A stretch of 64,000 nucleotides of DNA, from contig CASEER010000001.1 in the NCBI GenBank assembly GCA_949287085.1, positions 1 to 64,000 on the forward strand, in the 5' to 3' direction. Within the stretch, counting starts at the first letter, position 1. Each line of letters starts with the position of its first letter. The stretch is from an uncultured Coriobacteriaceae bacterium (GTDB lineage: Bacteria; Actinomycetota; Coriobacteriia; Coriobacteriales; Coriobacteriaceae). Positions 33,482 through 42,721 of the stretch are shown one piece after another. The notes beneath the pieces are model-generated. The model had not been told where the DNA came from. It worked only from the letters and a program-made list of their open reading frames with translations, and searched no databases. The position numbers and the translations under genes are program-made.

Positions 33482-35842
33482 CTAACTGCGGCGCTTGAGG
33501 GTTTTGGAGCCCTCGCCGGGCATGAGGCGACGCGCGTCGTAGACGCTTTCCACCTGGCTGATGGCCGCAAGCAGCGGGTCGAGCCCGCTCGCATCAGAAA
33601 TCTCGACCAAAAAGCGCAGCGTGGCCACCCCGTCGCGCGAGGTGGACGTTGAAGCCGACAAGATGTTGGCCCCCGCCTCGCCAATGGCGATGGTCACGTC
33701 CTTGAGCAGGCCCATGCGGTCGAGGCACTCGACCACGATCTCAACCTGGAAGAGCGCGTCGGCGGCAGTGTCCCAACTAACCTCGATCATGCGCTCGGGG
33801 TGCTCCATGAGGCCCTTCACGTTGGGGCAATTGGCCCGGTGGACCGACACGCCGCGGCCGCGCGTGATAAAGCCCACGATGTCGTCGCCCGCCACGGGGT
33901 TGCAGCAATGCGCCAGGCGCACGAGCAGCCCATCGCTCGATGCCCCCTTCACGATGACGCCCGAATTGTCGCGCCGGCTGGAGCGCGGGCGGCGGTTGGA
34001 GCCGCGCGCAGGTTGCGCCGCAACCTGCTTCTCGGCCTCCGCCTTGGCCTTGGCCGGAACCTCGGGCTTGGGGTCCAAGATCTGCTCCACGCGGTTGCCC
34101 ACCATACGGCACGCCACTTTACCTGCGCCAATGGCAGCAAACAGGTCCTCGAGCTGCTTGTAGTTGAGCTGCTCGCACACCGTGTTGAGCGCGCGCGTGG
34201 ACCGCGGCGTCGAGATGCCGTACCCGCGCTTGCGCAGATCCTTGGCCAGCAGGTCGCGCCCGGCCGCCGCGTCCTCGTCCTTGGTAGCCGCGGCAAAGTA
34301 GCGGCGGATCTTTGATTTGGCCGAGGGCGTCTTCACGATGTTCAGCCAGTCGCGCGAGGGGTGTGCGCTCTTGTTGGTGAGAATCTCCACCTGGTCGCCC
34401 GTGAGCAGCACGTGCGTGAGCGGCGCCACTGCACCGTTGACCTTGGCGCCCACGCAGTGGTTGCCCACCTCGGTGTGCACCGCGTAGGCAAAGTCGAGCG
34501 GCGTTGCCCCCGCCCGCAGGTTCATGACCTCGCCCTTGGGCGTAAAGACAAAGATCTCCTGGTCGTAGAGGTCGACCTTGAGCGAGCGCAAAAACTCCTT
34601 GGGATCGTCGATCTCGTCCGACGCCACCCAGTCGAGCGAGTGCTTGAGCATGTTGATCTGGTCGTCCAGGCGCTGTGCGTCGGCCGACTTGGACGCGCTC
34701 GAGCCGCCTGACTTCTTATAGAGCCAGTGCGCGGCGATGCCGTATTCGGCTTGCTCGTGCATCTCGTACGTGCGAATCTGAATCTCGAGCGGACGCGCCG
34801 TGGGACCGATGACCGTCGTGTGCAGGCTCTGGTAGTTGTTGAGCTTGGGCATGGCGATGTAATCCTTGAAGCGGCCCGGCATGGGGTGCCACAGCGAGTG
34901 CACCGCGCCGAGCGCCGAGTAGCAATCCCCCACGCTCTGGCAGATCACGCGCAGCGCCACGAGGTCGTAGATCTCGCTGAATTCCTTGCCCTTGCGCTTC
35001 ATCTTCTGGTAGATGGACCAGTAGTGCTTGGAGCGCCCGTTGATCTGGAACCCCTGGAGCCCCACGCGCTTGAGCTCGTCGGTGAGCGTCTTGATGGTCT
35101 CGGCCAGGTACCGTTCACGCACCTCGCGGCTCTCGGCCACCATGCGCGCGATGCGCTGGTAAGCCTCGGGCTCCAGGTAGAAGAACGACAGGTCCTCGAG
35201 CTCCCACTTGATGGAGCTCATGCCCAGGCGGTCGGCGAGCGGCGCGTACACGTCCATGGTCTCGCGCGCCTTAAAGAGCCGCCGGTCCTCGCGCAGGGCA
35301 GCGAGCGTACGCATGTTATGCAGGCGGTCGGCGAGCTTGACGATGATGACGCGAATGTCCTTGGACATGGCGAGGAACATCTTGCGGAGATTGAGCGCTT
35401 GCTTCTCGTCCATGTTGTCGACTTCGATGTTGGTCAGCTTGGTAACGCCGTCCACCAGGCCGGCCACCGTCTCGCCAAAGAGGTTCGTCACGTCGGCGAG
35501 CGAAACCTCGGTGTCCTCTACCGTGTCGTGCAAGAGCGCGGCGCACACCACGTCGCAGTCCATGTTGAGCTCGGCCAAGATGATGGCCACCTCGACGGGG
35601 TGGTTGATGTAGAGCTCGCCGGAGCGGCGCTTTTGCGCCGAATGCTTCTCGGCTGCGAAGCAATAAGCATGCTCCACCGTGGCGCAGTCCTCGGGGCTCA
35701 TGTATTTGCTGCAGAGCTGCGCCAGGCGGTCGTAGTTGTCGGCGCAGATTTCCGGCGGGAGGTCATCGGCCTTGGTATAGTGCATCATCTGCGAAAACGA
35801 TGTAAGCGTCGCATCATGAGCGGCGCGCGTGGCGGCATCCAT
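33482..35842 (-). CDS. rel: Bifunctional (p)ppGpp synthetase/hydrolase
   Basis: A 786-residue Rel/SpoT protein. An HD hydrolase domain (HPVEVAIILAEL, LLHDTVEDTEVSLADV, KLADRLHNMRT) is followed by the synthetase domain (EIYDLVALRVI, RFKDYIAMPKLNNYQSLHTTV), a TGS domain (FVFTPKGEVMNLRAGATPLDFAYAVHTEVG) and a C-terminal ACT domain. Both active sites look intact, so it should make and degrade the stringent-response alarmone. About 40 residues near 590-630 are Ala/Lys/Arg-rich. AGGGGG precedes the ATG. It follows the RecJ-helicase gene by 27 bases. Confidence 0.96.
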   Translation of the reverse strand: MDAATRAAHDATLTSFSQMMHYTKADDLPPEICADNYDRLAQLCSKYMSPEDCATVEHAYCFAAEKHSAQKRRSGELYINHPVEVAIILAELNMDCDVVCAALLHDTVEDTEVSLADVTNLFGETVAGLVDGVTKLTNIEVDNMDEKQALNLRKMFLAMSKDIRVIIVKLADRLHNMRTLAALREDRRLFKARETMDVYAPLADRLGMSSIKWELEDLSFFYLEPEAYQRIARMVAESREVRERYLAETIKTLTDELKRVGLQGFQINGRSKHYWSIYQKMKRKGKEFSEIYDLVALRVICQSVGDCYSALGAVHSLWHPMPGRFKDYIAMPKLNNYQSLHTTVIGPTARPLEIQIRTYEMHEQAEYGIAAHWLYKKSGGSSASKSADAQRLDDQINMLKHSLDWVASDEIDDPKEFLRSLKVDLYDQEIFVFTPKGEVMNLRAGATPLDFAYAVHTEVGNHCVGAKVNGAVAPLTHVLLTGDQVEILTNKSAHPSRDWLNIVKTPSAKSKIRRYFAAATKDEDAAAGRDLLAKDLRKRGYGISTPRSTRALNTVCEQLNYKQLEDLFAAIGAGKVACRMVGNRVEQILDPKPEVPAKAKAEAEKQVAAQPARGSNRRPRSSRRDNSGVIVKGASSDGLLVRLAHCCNPVAGDDIVGFITRGRGVSVHRANCPNVKGLMEHPERMIEVSWDTAADALFQVEIVVECLDRMGLLKDVTIAIGEAGANILSASTSTSRDGVATLRFLVEISDASGLDPLLAAISQVESVYDARRLMPGEGSKTLKRRS

Positions 35843-35869
35843 CTCGACCCCCTAACCTCTGCCCCGCGC

Positions 35870-38800
35870 CTACGGCGTAATGGGGCGGTTCACTCGTGCA
35901 AGCATATCACGAGCCGGCGCGTCGAGCGCCCAGCTGCGGAAGGTTGTAAACGCCAGGCGCGTGCGGAGCCCCTCGAGGTAGCGCGTGGAACTCGTGAGCG
36001 CCATGTGCCCGGGGCTCTCACACATCTCGATACGCCGGGCGCTGTCAAAGCCCCTGACCTTGGCAAATCCCAACTCCTCAAAGATGGCGATGCCGCTCTC
36101 GACCATGTGCTCGTCCACCGGCGTGCGCGCATCGATAGCAAGACACATGCTGGAAATATCGAGGTCCGTTGCCGAGAAGCTCGCCTCGCCCGTCTTGCCG
36201 CGGTGCGAGCGCCACATGGTCTGGAGCGCGCGGTAGATGGTGACGAGCTCCTCGCGCTCGGGCGCCGCCGCATCGAGCATGCGCTCGTTGATGCGGGCGT
36301 CGCGCGTGGAATAGAGCAGGTGGATGACGGCCGGCGCCCCATCGCGTCCCGCGCGACCGCTCATCTGGTTGAACTCCGTGGCCGAGAACGGCATATGGTA
36401 GAGCACCACGTGACGAATGTCGGGCAGGTTGACCCCCTCGCCAAAGGCCGAGGTCGAGACAATGCATTCGAGCGCGCCGGCGCGAAACGCCTCCTCGATG
36501 CGCGTGCGGTCGTCGCGCGCAAGGCCCGCATGGTAAAACGCGATGGCATGGGCGAGCTCGGGCACGCGCTTGCGCAGGGTGCGCGCGAGCGCGGCGGCTT
36601 GGTCGCGCGAGTTGACGTACACCACGGTCTTCTCGCCCGTCGCCACAATGGATACCAAGCGGTTTTCGCGCGTGGAAAGGTCGCGGTCGTCTTCGAGTTC
36701 CAGGTTCTCGCGGATGGTACCGTCCACAATGGTGCGACTGATGTCCAGCAGGCGGCTGATCTCGGCTGCTGCGGCGGCGTCGGCCGTGGCGGTGACCGCG
36801 AGCACCACCGGGTGGCCCAGCGCATCGAGCACGCGCGGGAGCTCCAGGTAGGCGCTCCGCTCGCCAGCCTTGGCACGGGCGGCATGGTGCGCCTCGTCCA
36901 CCACCACGAAGCCCACGCGGCCGGCGCGTGCGAAGCGGTCGGTATGGATGGCAAGAAACTCGGGTGTGGTCAGCACGATGTCGAGCGTGCCAGCTGCTAG
37001 CGCGGCAAACGCGCGAACGCGCGCCGGGTCGGGTGTGGCACCCGTGAGTACCGCCGCGCGCACGCCCAGCGCGGCGCACGCGGTAATAAGATGAAACGCC
37101 TGGTCGGCCACGAGGGCGCGAAGCGGATACACGAGCACGCTGGCGCGATGGTTGAGCACCGCCTCGCGGATGGCGTGCACCTGGAAGATGAGTGACTTGC
37201 CCCGGCCCGTGCCCATAACGGCCAGGGTGTTCTCACCATAGCCCAGGGCGTCGAGGGCCTCGCGCTGAGCTCGATGGGGCGCCGCAGCGCCGATAAGCGT
37301 GTGGAGGAGCGAGCGCGTGAGCTCGTCATAGGGAAGCTGGGCGAGCAGGGCGCGCCGCTCGACCGCCGCAGAAGATGCCGCTGCCTGCGCCGCCGCGCTC
37401 ACGCTATCAGAAGCATCAGCTCCGCTGGCAGCGGTCGCCGCGCCGGAAGCGCGCGCTCGGTCGGCGGTATCCGCCACGCCTGTAGGAGCCGCCCCGTCGG
37501 CCCTGCCAATAGCATCTGCCACGCCGGAAGCGCCCGCCGCACCGGCCTCTTGCGCTGTACCAAGGGCACCCGCGGCATCGGCTGCATCTGCACCAAGACC
37601 GGCACCGCCGGCCGCGGGCAGCACGTCCTCGCTCGAGTGGCACAGGATGTCCTTCACCATGAGCTTGGGCTTGACGCGGCCCTGCCAATGTTCGGCCACC
37701 GCCTCAAACACCAGGTCAACGACCGAATCGCAGTTGCACACGGTGTCGATGTCCGGCACGCGGAACATAATCGCCGCCACACTCGAGGCGCCGTCGGTGG
37801 CGGTAAAGCGCATGTGGTCGCCCGTTTTGCCCACGCAGAACCGGTCGGCCATGGTCACCCCCGTTGCCGCCAAGAGCGGCACCTTGTTGCCCTGGCCAAA
37901 GGGCTCAAGGAGCGAGACCTGCTCGATGGTATCGATATCGAGCTCTGAAAGGCACACCGTCGTTGCCACCTCGCCCTTGTCTTCAAAAGCCTCGGCCGGC
38001 AGCTCCGAAAGCACGGCATCAAGCCGTTTGCACAGGTCATCAAGGCGATCGGCGGGAAGCGTCACACCCACCGCGCCCGCGTGGCCGCCAAAGCGCGTCA
38101 GCAGGTCGGAGCAGCGCTCCACCGCTTCGAACAGGTTGACCGTGCCCACTGAGCGGCCCGACCCGCGCGCCACGCCGTCCTCGATAGAAAAGAGCAGCGC
38201 CGGCACATGGTAGCGATTGACGATGCGGCTCGCCACGATGCCCTTCACGCCCTCGTGCCAGCCTTCACCGCCCACCACGATCACACGACCGCCCGTATAG
38301 GTTTCTTCCACGCGCTCGAACGCCTCGTCGGCAAGCTCGGCCTCAATGGAACGACGCTCCTGGTTGATCTCCTCGAGCCGCGCGGCCAAACGGCCCGCCT
38401 CAATGGGATCGCGCGCAAGCAGCAGGTCAAGCGCGAGCGTGGGGTCGGCCATGCGCCCCGCCGCGTTGAGCCGCGGAATGAGCGAGAACGAGAGCGAATC
38501 GGCCGTAACCGTTGACAGGTCTGTTTTGCTCATGCTCGCGAGCGCCACGAAACCAGGACGGGTGGTGTTGCGCATCTGCTCGGTGCCCGCCGCCGCCAGC
38601 GCGCGGTTTTCGGGCGTCAGCGTCATCATGTCCGACACGGTGCCCAGCGCCGCAACCTCAAGAAGGCTGCGCCATAAGTTAGGCTGGCCCAGGCGGCCGC
38701 CCAGCACCTGCACGAGCTTGAGCGCCACGCCGGCGCCGGCGAGCTCGTGCGACGGACCGGCGGCAACAAGCTTGGGGTCGGTGAGCGGCACCCCCTGAGG

Positions 38801-39340
38801 CACCATATCCGAGGGTTCGTGATGGTCGGTTACCACTAGGTCAATGCCGCGATCGGTTAGATAGGTAACCTCGTTGCGCGCGGCGATGCCGTTGTCCACC
38901 GTTACCACGAGTGACGGGCTGCACATGCGCACCACGCGGTCGAGCGCCACCTCGCTGAGGCCATACCCCTCGTCAAAACGATGCGGGATAAACGGGTACA
39001 CCGTGGCCCCCAGCGCACGGAGCGCCTCGGTAAGCAGGCAGGTTGAGGTGATGCCATCAACGTCAAAATCGCCAAAGACCGCAATGGTTTCGCCGGCGCG
39101 CACTGCCTGCTCGATGCGGCTGGCTACGTCGTCCATGCCCGGGATGATGAGTGGGTCCGCCCAGTCGCGCTCGAGCGACGGGGTCAAAAAGCGCCGCCCC
39201 TCCGCAACCGAGGTAATGCCATGGGCAACCATGATGCGCGCGACGAGCGGCGCCACGCCGAGCCCGCAGGCAAGCTCATTTGCAAGCGCCGGGTCTTGAT
39301 GGGCCACCGCCCAGCGGTGCGTTGTCTTAAGCGATGCCAT
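35870..39340 (-). CDS. recJ: RecJ exonuclease fused to a RecQ-like helicase
   Basis: A 1156-residue protein in one frame. Residues 1-570 are RecJ: VFGDFDVDGITST (89-101), VTDHHEPSD (171-179), the DHHA1 part with RFGGHAGAVGVTL, and an OB-like domain. An Ala-rich linker of about 85 residues follows (575-660). Residues 690-1010 are a superfamily 2 helicase with Walker A GTGRGKS (710-716), DEAHH (815-819), TATADA and a late MSGRAGRDG. A C-terminal winged-helix-like end finishes it. It should couple unwinding to 5'-3' single-strand digestion. The start at 39340 has a weak GGGTGG site. Confidence 0.9.
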   Translation of the reverse strand: MASLKTTHRWAVAHQDPALANELACGLGVAPLVARIMVAHGITSVAEGRRFLTPSLERDWADPLIIPGMDDVASRIEQAVRAGETIAVFGDFDVDGITSTCLLTEALRALGATVYPFIPHRFDEGYGLSEVALDRVVRMCSPSLVVTVDNGIAARNEVTYLTDRGIDLVVTDHHEPSDMVPQGVPLTDPKLVAAGPSHELAGAGVALKLVQVLGGRLGQPNLWRSLLEVAALGTVSDMMTLTPENRALAAAGTEQMRNTTRPGFVALASMSKTDLSTVTADSLSFSLIPRLNAAGRMADPTLALDLLLARDPIEAGRLAARLEEINQERRSIEAELADEAFERVEETYTGGRVIVVGGEGWHEGVKGIVASRIVNRYHVPALLFSIEDGVARGSGRSVGTVNLFEAVERCSDLLTRFGGHAGAVGVTLPADRLDDLCKRLDAVLSELPAEAFEDKGEVATTVCLSELDIDTIEQVSLLEPFGQGNKVPLLAATGVTMADRFCVGKTGDHMRFTATDGASSVAAIMFRVPDIDTVCNCDSVVDLVFEAVAEHWQGRVKPKLMVKDILCHSSEDVLPAAGGAGLGADAADAAGALGTAQEAGAAGASGVADAIGRADGAAPTGVADTADRARASGAATAASGADASDSVSAAAQAAASSAAVERRALLAQLPYDELTRSLLHTLIGAAAPHRAQREALDALGYGENTLAVMGTGRGKSLIFQVHAIREAVLNHRASVLVYPLRALVADQAFHLITACAALGVRAAVLTGATPDPARVRAFAALAAGTLDIVLTTPEFLAIHTDRFARAGRVGFVVVDEAHHAARAKAGERSAYLELPRVLDALGHPVVLAVTATADAAAAAEISRLLDISRTIVDGTIRENLELEDDRDLSTRENRLVSIVATGEKTVVYVNSRDQAAALARTLRKRVPELAHAIAFYHAGLARDDRTRIEEAFRAGALECIVSTSAFGEGVNLPDIRHVVLYHMPFSATEFNQMSGRAGRDGAPAVIHLLYSTRDARINERMLDAAAPEREELVTIYRALQTMWRSHRGKTGEASFSATDLDISSMCLAIDARTPVDEHMVESGIAIFEELGFAKVRGFDSARRIEMCESPGHMALTSSTRYLEGLRTRLAFTTFRSWALDAPARDMLARVNRPITP

Positions 39341-39630
39341 GGTGCGCCACCCCGCTTTCCGGCTGGCATGGGCACGCAAATGCAAGGCAGGCGGCACGCA
39401 CGGTATGGGCGCCGGCAGCAGCTGCCATGGTCATCGCGCACACGGAGACAGATGGCGGATACGGGCTAAGGGTGCGGCGACCGCGACCGAAGCGGCCCCG
39501 CGCCGAGGAGATGCAGTTCATGGCGAACGTCCTTATGAGTGTGGCCCGCTGCGGCGGGCCGAGCTGTTGTTCGCCTTCATTATACGCGCCGTGCAGACAC
39601 GAATGCGCGAGAGACTCCGGACCGCCCCCG

Positions 39631-41031
39631 TTAGCACGCCAGCAGGTACCGCGTCTCGTACGGAGCAAGCTCAAGGGCACCGGAAAGCGCTATCGGCTCG
39701 GTGCTCTCCCCTGCCAACAGATCCAAGAAGGCTCCGTTGAGCTCGCCCGCCTGCACAGCTGCCGGCTGGTCCGCCGCGTTCACCGCAACCAGCACGCGCT
39801 CTGCCGGCTGACCATCTGCCGCATCAACGGCGCGCTCGAACAGCAGCTGCTCGCTCGCAATCTGCACGTTGCGGTACGACCCGTAGCAGAGCGCCCGCGC
39901 ACCCGGCACGAGCGCGCCGTCCTTGGCGTGTCCCGTGCGGGCCGCCACAAGCTCGGCAATCCATGTTGTGAGCTCGTTGGGTGCGGGCTCGGCAAACGCC
40001 GGGCGCAGCGCCCAATCGTCGCTGCCGCCCTTTTGGCCCGTCGCGCCCCATTCGCTTCCGTAATACACACAAGGGATGCCCGGCATGCCAAAGAGCAGCC
40101 CGTATGCCGGGCGCACGCAGGCCGGGTCGTTCAAGATGCTCGCCAGGCGCGTCACGTCGTGGTTGTCGGCAAACGAAAGCAGGTGCAGCCCGCGGTAGAT
40201 GCACCACGGATCGCCGCCAAACTGCCGGTGCAGCGAGTGCGCGATCTCGAACATGTTGTGCGAATTGAAGCTTGAATACAGCCCCTTGTAGCACTCGTAA
40301 TTGGTGCAGGAGTGCAGCATGTTCTCGTTTACGATCTGGCTGTAATCTCCGTGGAGGGTTTCGCCGATCAGCACAAACGAGGCATCGCCCGGCACACCGT
40401 CAGCAACCGGCTCGTGCGAAAGCTCGTTTGCCAGGCCGCGCAGGCGGCGCAGGAACTCGTGGTCGAGCGAATAGGCAACATCGAGCCGCAGGCCATCGAT
40501 GCCAAACTCAGCGCGCCACGTGCGCACGCAATCGAGCAGGTAGTCGACCACCTGGGGATTTTTGAGGTTGAGCTTCACGAGCTCAAAGTGGCCTTCCCAG
40601 CCCTCGTACCAAAAACCGTCACCAAAGGCCGAATCGCCGTCAAAGTTGGTCATAAACCAGTCGCGGTATGCGGAGTCCCAGCCGTGCTCGCGCAGGTCGT
40701 GGAACGCCCAGAACTCACGGCCCACATGGTTGAACACCGCGTCGAGCACCACGCGCATCCCATGCTCATGGAGCGTGCGCACGACCTGCGCCAGATCGCT
40801 GTTGGTGCCCAGGCGGCAATCGACTTTGGTAAGATCGCGCGTATCGTAGCCATGGGTCGAAGACTCAAATACCGGGTTGAGCAGCACGGCACCCACGCCT
40901 AGCTCTTCAAGATAGGCGGCCCAGTCCGCCACCCGCGTGATGCGCGGCACGCACACGCCATCGTTTTCGTGCGGCGCATCGCACAAACCCAGTGGATACA
41001 CCTGGTAAAACGTGCTCTCAAATGCCCACAT
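39631..41031 (-). CDS. GH13 alpha-amylase family enzyme
   Basis: A 466-residue glycoside hydrolase of family 13. The barrel motifs appear in order: DAVFNHVG, GLRLDVAYSLD (nucleophile Asp), FVLIGETLHGD (acid/base Glu) and LSFADNHDVTR (third Asp), followed by a short C-terminal beta domain. There is no signal peptide, so it acts in the cytoplasm on maltodextrin or a similar alpha-glucan. GAGAGGTGTG precedes the start at 41031. It is a single-gene unit; the 290 bases downstream to recJ show no gene. Confidence 0.93.
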   Translation of the reverse strand: MWAFESTFYQVYPLGLCDAPHENDGVCVPRITRVADWAAYLEELGVGAVLLNPVFESSTHGYDTRDLTKVDCRLGTNSDLAQVVRTLHEHGMRVVLDAVFNHVGREFWAFHDLREHGWDSAYRDWFMTNFDGDSAFGDGFWYEGWEGHFELVKLNLKNPQVVDYLLDCVRTWRAEFGIDGLRLDVAYSLDHEFLRRLRGLANELSHEPVADGVPGDASFVLIGETLHGDYSQIVNENMLHSCTNYECYKGLYSSFNSHNMFEIAHSLHRQFGGDPWCIYRGLHLLSFADNHDVTRLASILNDPACVRPAYGLLFGMPGIPCVYYGSEWGATGQKGGSDDWALRPAFAEPAPNELTTWIAELVAARTGHAKDGALVPGARALCYGSYRNVQIASEQLLFERAVDAADGQPAERVLVAVNAADQPAAVQAGELNGAFLDLLAGESTEPIALSGALELAPYETRYLLAC

Positions 41032-41196
41032 AGCCACACCTCTCGCAATCGCAGCCACGCAGGACGATGATGCCAGGCCAACGCCACCCGCGCCAGGGGC
41101 ACACAAGCCTGACACCGCTGTCCCACCTCGCATGTTTTGACAACATGTCAATTATGCACAATTGCCGGCGCCTTCGCCAGCATAACCCTTGCAACG

Positions 41197-41228
41197 CAAA
41201 AGAGGCCGGGACAACGCCCGGCCTCTCA
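41197..41228 (-). terminator. Terminator of the rubredoxin gene
   Basis: The stem AGAGGCCGGGC/GTCCCGGCCTCT on the minus strand is followed by TTTTG, about 25 bases past the rubredoxin stop. Confidence 0.8.
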
Positions 41229-41254
41229 TGTGCCAACAATCTGTTGTGGAGCAG

Positions 41255-41398
41255 TTACTCCTCGACCAGCTCAAACTGATCCGGACCCACGCCGCACACG
41301 GGGCAAACGTAGTCCTCGGGGAGCTCGGGGGTGTCGACCTCGACCTCATAGCCGCACACAACACACACGAACTTGTAGGTCTTCTTCTCGTCGCTCAT
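41255..41398 (-). CDS. Rubredoxin
   Basis: A 47-residue iron protein. Two cysteine pairs are present: [11 protein letters not shown] near residues 11-20 and [15 protein letters not shown] near 29-43, which is the rubredoxin C-x2-C-G...C-P-x-C-G pattern. It carries single electrons in the cytoplasm, often to detoxify oxygen or peroxide in anaerobes. AAAGGATGG lies about nine bases before the ATG. It is slightly shorter than classic rubredoxin (52-54) because the loop between the pairs is short. The flavin reductase-like gene lies upstream on the same strand and is a likely electron donor. Confidence 0.93.
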   Translation of the reverse strand: MSDEKKTYKFVCVVCGYEVEVDTPELPEDYVCPVCGVGPDQFELVEE

Positions 41399-41623
41399 GT
41401 GAATCCATCCTTTCGTCGGTGCCGGTGTACTTCAGCCGGCTTCACGAGCAGTATAACCCGATGCGCTCGCTCGCATACCCGTTTTTGGGAAGTCATCCGA
41501 ATACCAAAATGTTAGACATCTCGTAGCAATATTCGATGTGGGTGCGGAGCAGTCGGATGCCCATCTCACAGCAATCTGCAGCGCGGGTGTGGTGGTGCCG
41601 AATGCCCATCTATTCCGCGCCCA

Positions 41624-42127
41624 TCACCCCTGGTAAGACGCGGCCTTGGGCGGTGTCTTGCCCTTCAGCACGGCATGGTAAAAGTCATAGGTGAGCGGCT
41701 CCTCATCCGAAAGCCGCTCTGCCTCCACCACCTCACCAATGAACAGCAGGTGCGTGCCTACATCGACCGTGTTGACGAGCTTGCACGCAAAGAGCGCGCA
41801 GGCGTGCTCGGGTGAATAGGGACTTCCCGTAGCGGCCGTCTTGCAACCGTACTTCTCGAACTTGTCGTAGGTATCGCTCGAACGGAAGCCAAAGTTGCCG
41901 ATGTAGGGCATGTCGGCCGTCTTGTCGATTGCCGTCAGGGCAAATGCCCTCGCCTGCGCAATTACGCCCGCGGTGACGTTCTCTTTGTTGACCGCAACCG
42001 AAATACGCGGCGGCACGGCCGTTACCTGCACCGCCGTGTTAATCACGCACCCCGCCTTGCGGCCATCGGCCTCAGCCGAAACCACATACAGGCCCGAAGC
42101 CATCTTAAAAAACGCTGTCATGTCCAT
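41624..42127 (-). CDS. Flavin reductase-like FMN protein (flavoredoxin type)
   Basis: A 167-residue protein of the flavin reductase-like domain family, which binds FMN. Features are ASGLYVVSAEADGRKAGCVINT, the conserved VAVNKENVTAGVI and the ALFACKLVNTVDVGTHLLFIGEV strand pair. GAGAGGTGATTC precedes ATG at 42127; a GTG nine bases earlier overlaps that site. The usual partner of such proteins in strict anaerobes is rubredoxin, sometimes fused to them; here the rubredoxin gene lies 225 bases downstream. It probably reduces rubredoxin in oxygen-stress chemistry. Confidence 0.88.
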   Translation of the reverse strand: MDMTAFFKMASGLYVVSAEADGRKAGCVINTAVQVTAVPPRISVAVNKENVTAGVIAQARAFALTAIDKTADMPYIGNFGFRSSDTYDKFEKYGCKTAATGSPYSPEHACALFACKLVNTVDVGTHLLFIGEVVEAERLSDEEPLTYDFYHAVLKGKTPPKAASYQG

Positions 42128-42244
42128 GCGAATCACCTCTCTCTGCGCGCGTCGCGCACCCCATAAGCATAGTCTGGGCGAGAAGAGCCCAAAGGGACGA
42201 TTCGGCTAACGGCACAAGCAGCAAACAGATAGCCGTGCGCGGCC

Positions 42245-42721
42245 TTAGCGGCTCCGCTCCTTGAGCGCGCGCTCGATCTCGCGCTGCATGTCGCGCTTGG
42301 CCATGTCCTCGCGCTTGTCGTAGAGCTTCTTGCCGCGCCCCAGGCCCAACGTGAGCTTGACGCGCCCCTGGTCGTTAAAATACAGCTCCAGCGGCACCAG
42401 TGCGTAGCCGCGGGTACGGAGTTTTTGGTCCAGATGGTCGATTTCCTTGCGGTGCAGCAGCAGCTTGCGACGCCGGTCCGGATCGCGGTTAAAAATCGAG
42501 CCGTGGCTGTACGGATGAATGTGCACGCCCATGAGCCAGCACTCGCCGCCGCGGATGAGCGCGAACGTGTCGCTGATCTGGCAACCGCGTTCACGCAGGC
42601 TCTTGACCTCGGTGCCGGCCAGCTCCACGCCGCACTCGTAGGTCTCTTCGATAAAGTACTCGTGGTGCGCCGAGCGGTTCTTGGCGATGGTCTTGCGCTC
42701 CTTACGACTAGGCACGGGCAT
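42245..42721 (-). CDS. smpB: SsrA-binding protein SmpB
   Basis: A 158-residue SmpB with the conserved KNRSAHHEYFIEETYECGVELAGTEVKS-type opening, PYSHGSIFNRDPDRRRKLLLH and a basic C-terminal tail. It carries tmRNA to stalled ribosomes. The tmRNA gene itself was not found in the window. Its start overlaps the TPR gene's end by 14 bases, so translation is coupled. Confidence 0.98.
   Translation of the reverse strand: MPVPSRKERKTIAKNRSAHHEYFIEETYECGVELAGTEVKSLRERGCQISDTFALIRGGECWLMGVHIHPYSHGSIFNRDPDRRRKLLLHRKEIDHLDQKLRTRGYALVPLELYFNDQGRVKLTLGLGRGKKLYDKREDMAKRDMQREIERALKERSR

Noticed and set aside
34727-37000. Long open frame of 757 codons on the plus strand across rel and recJ
   Set aside because: It lies wholly antisense to two clear genes, is rich in Arg/His/Gly in the manner of GC-rich shadows, has no ribosome site and shows no family motif.
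42137-42244. tmRNA gene near smpB
   Set aside because: The gap is only about 100 bases and shows no tag-peptide frame or tRNA-like ends.
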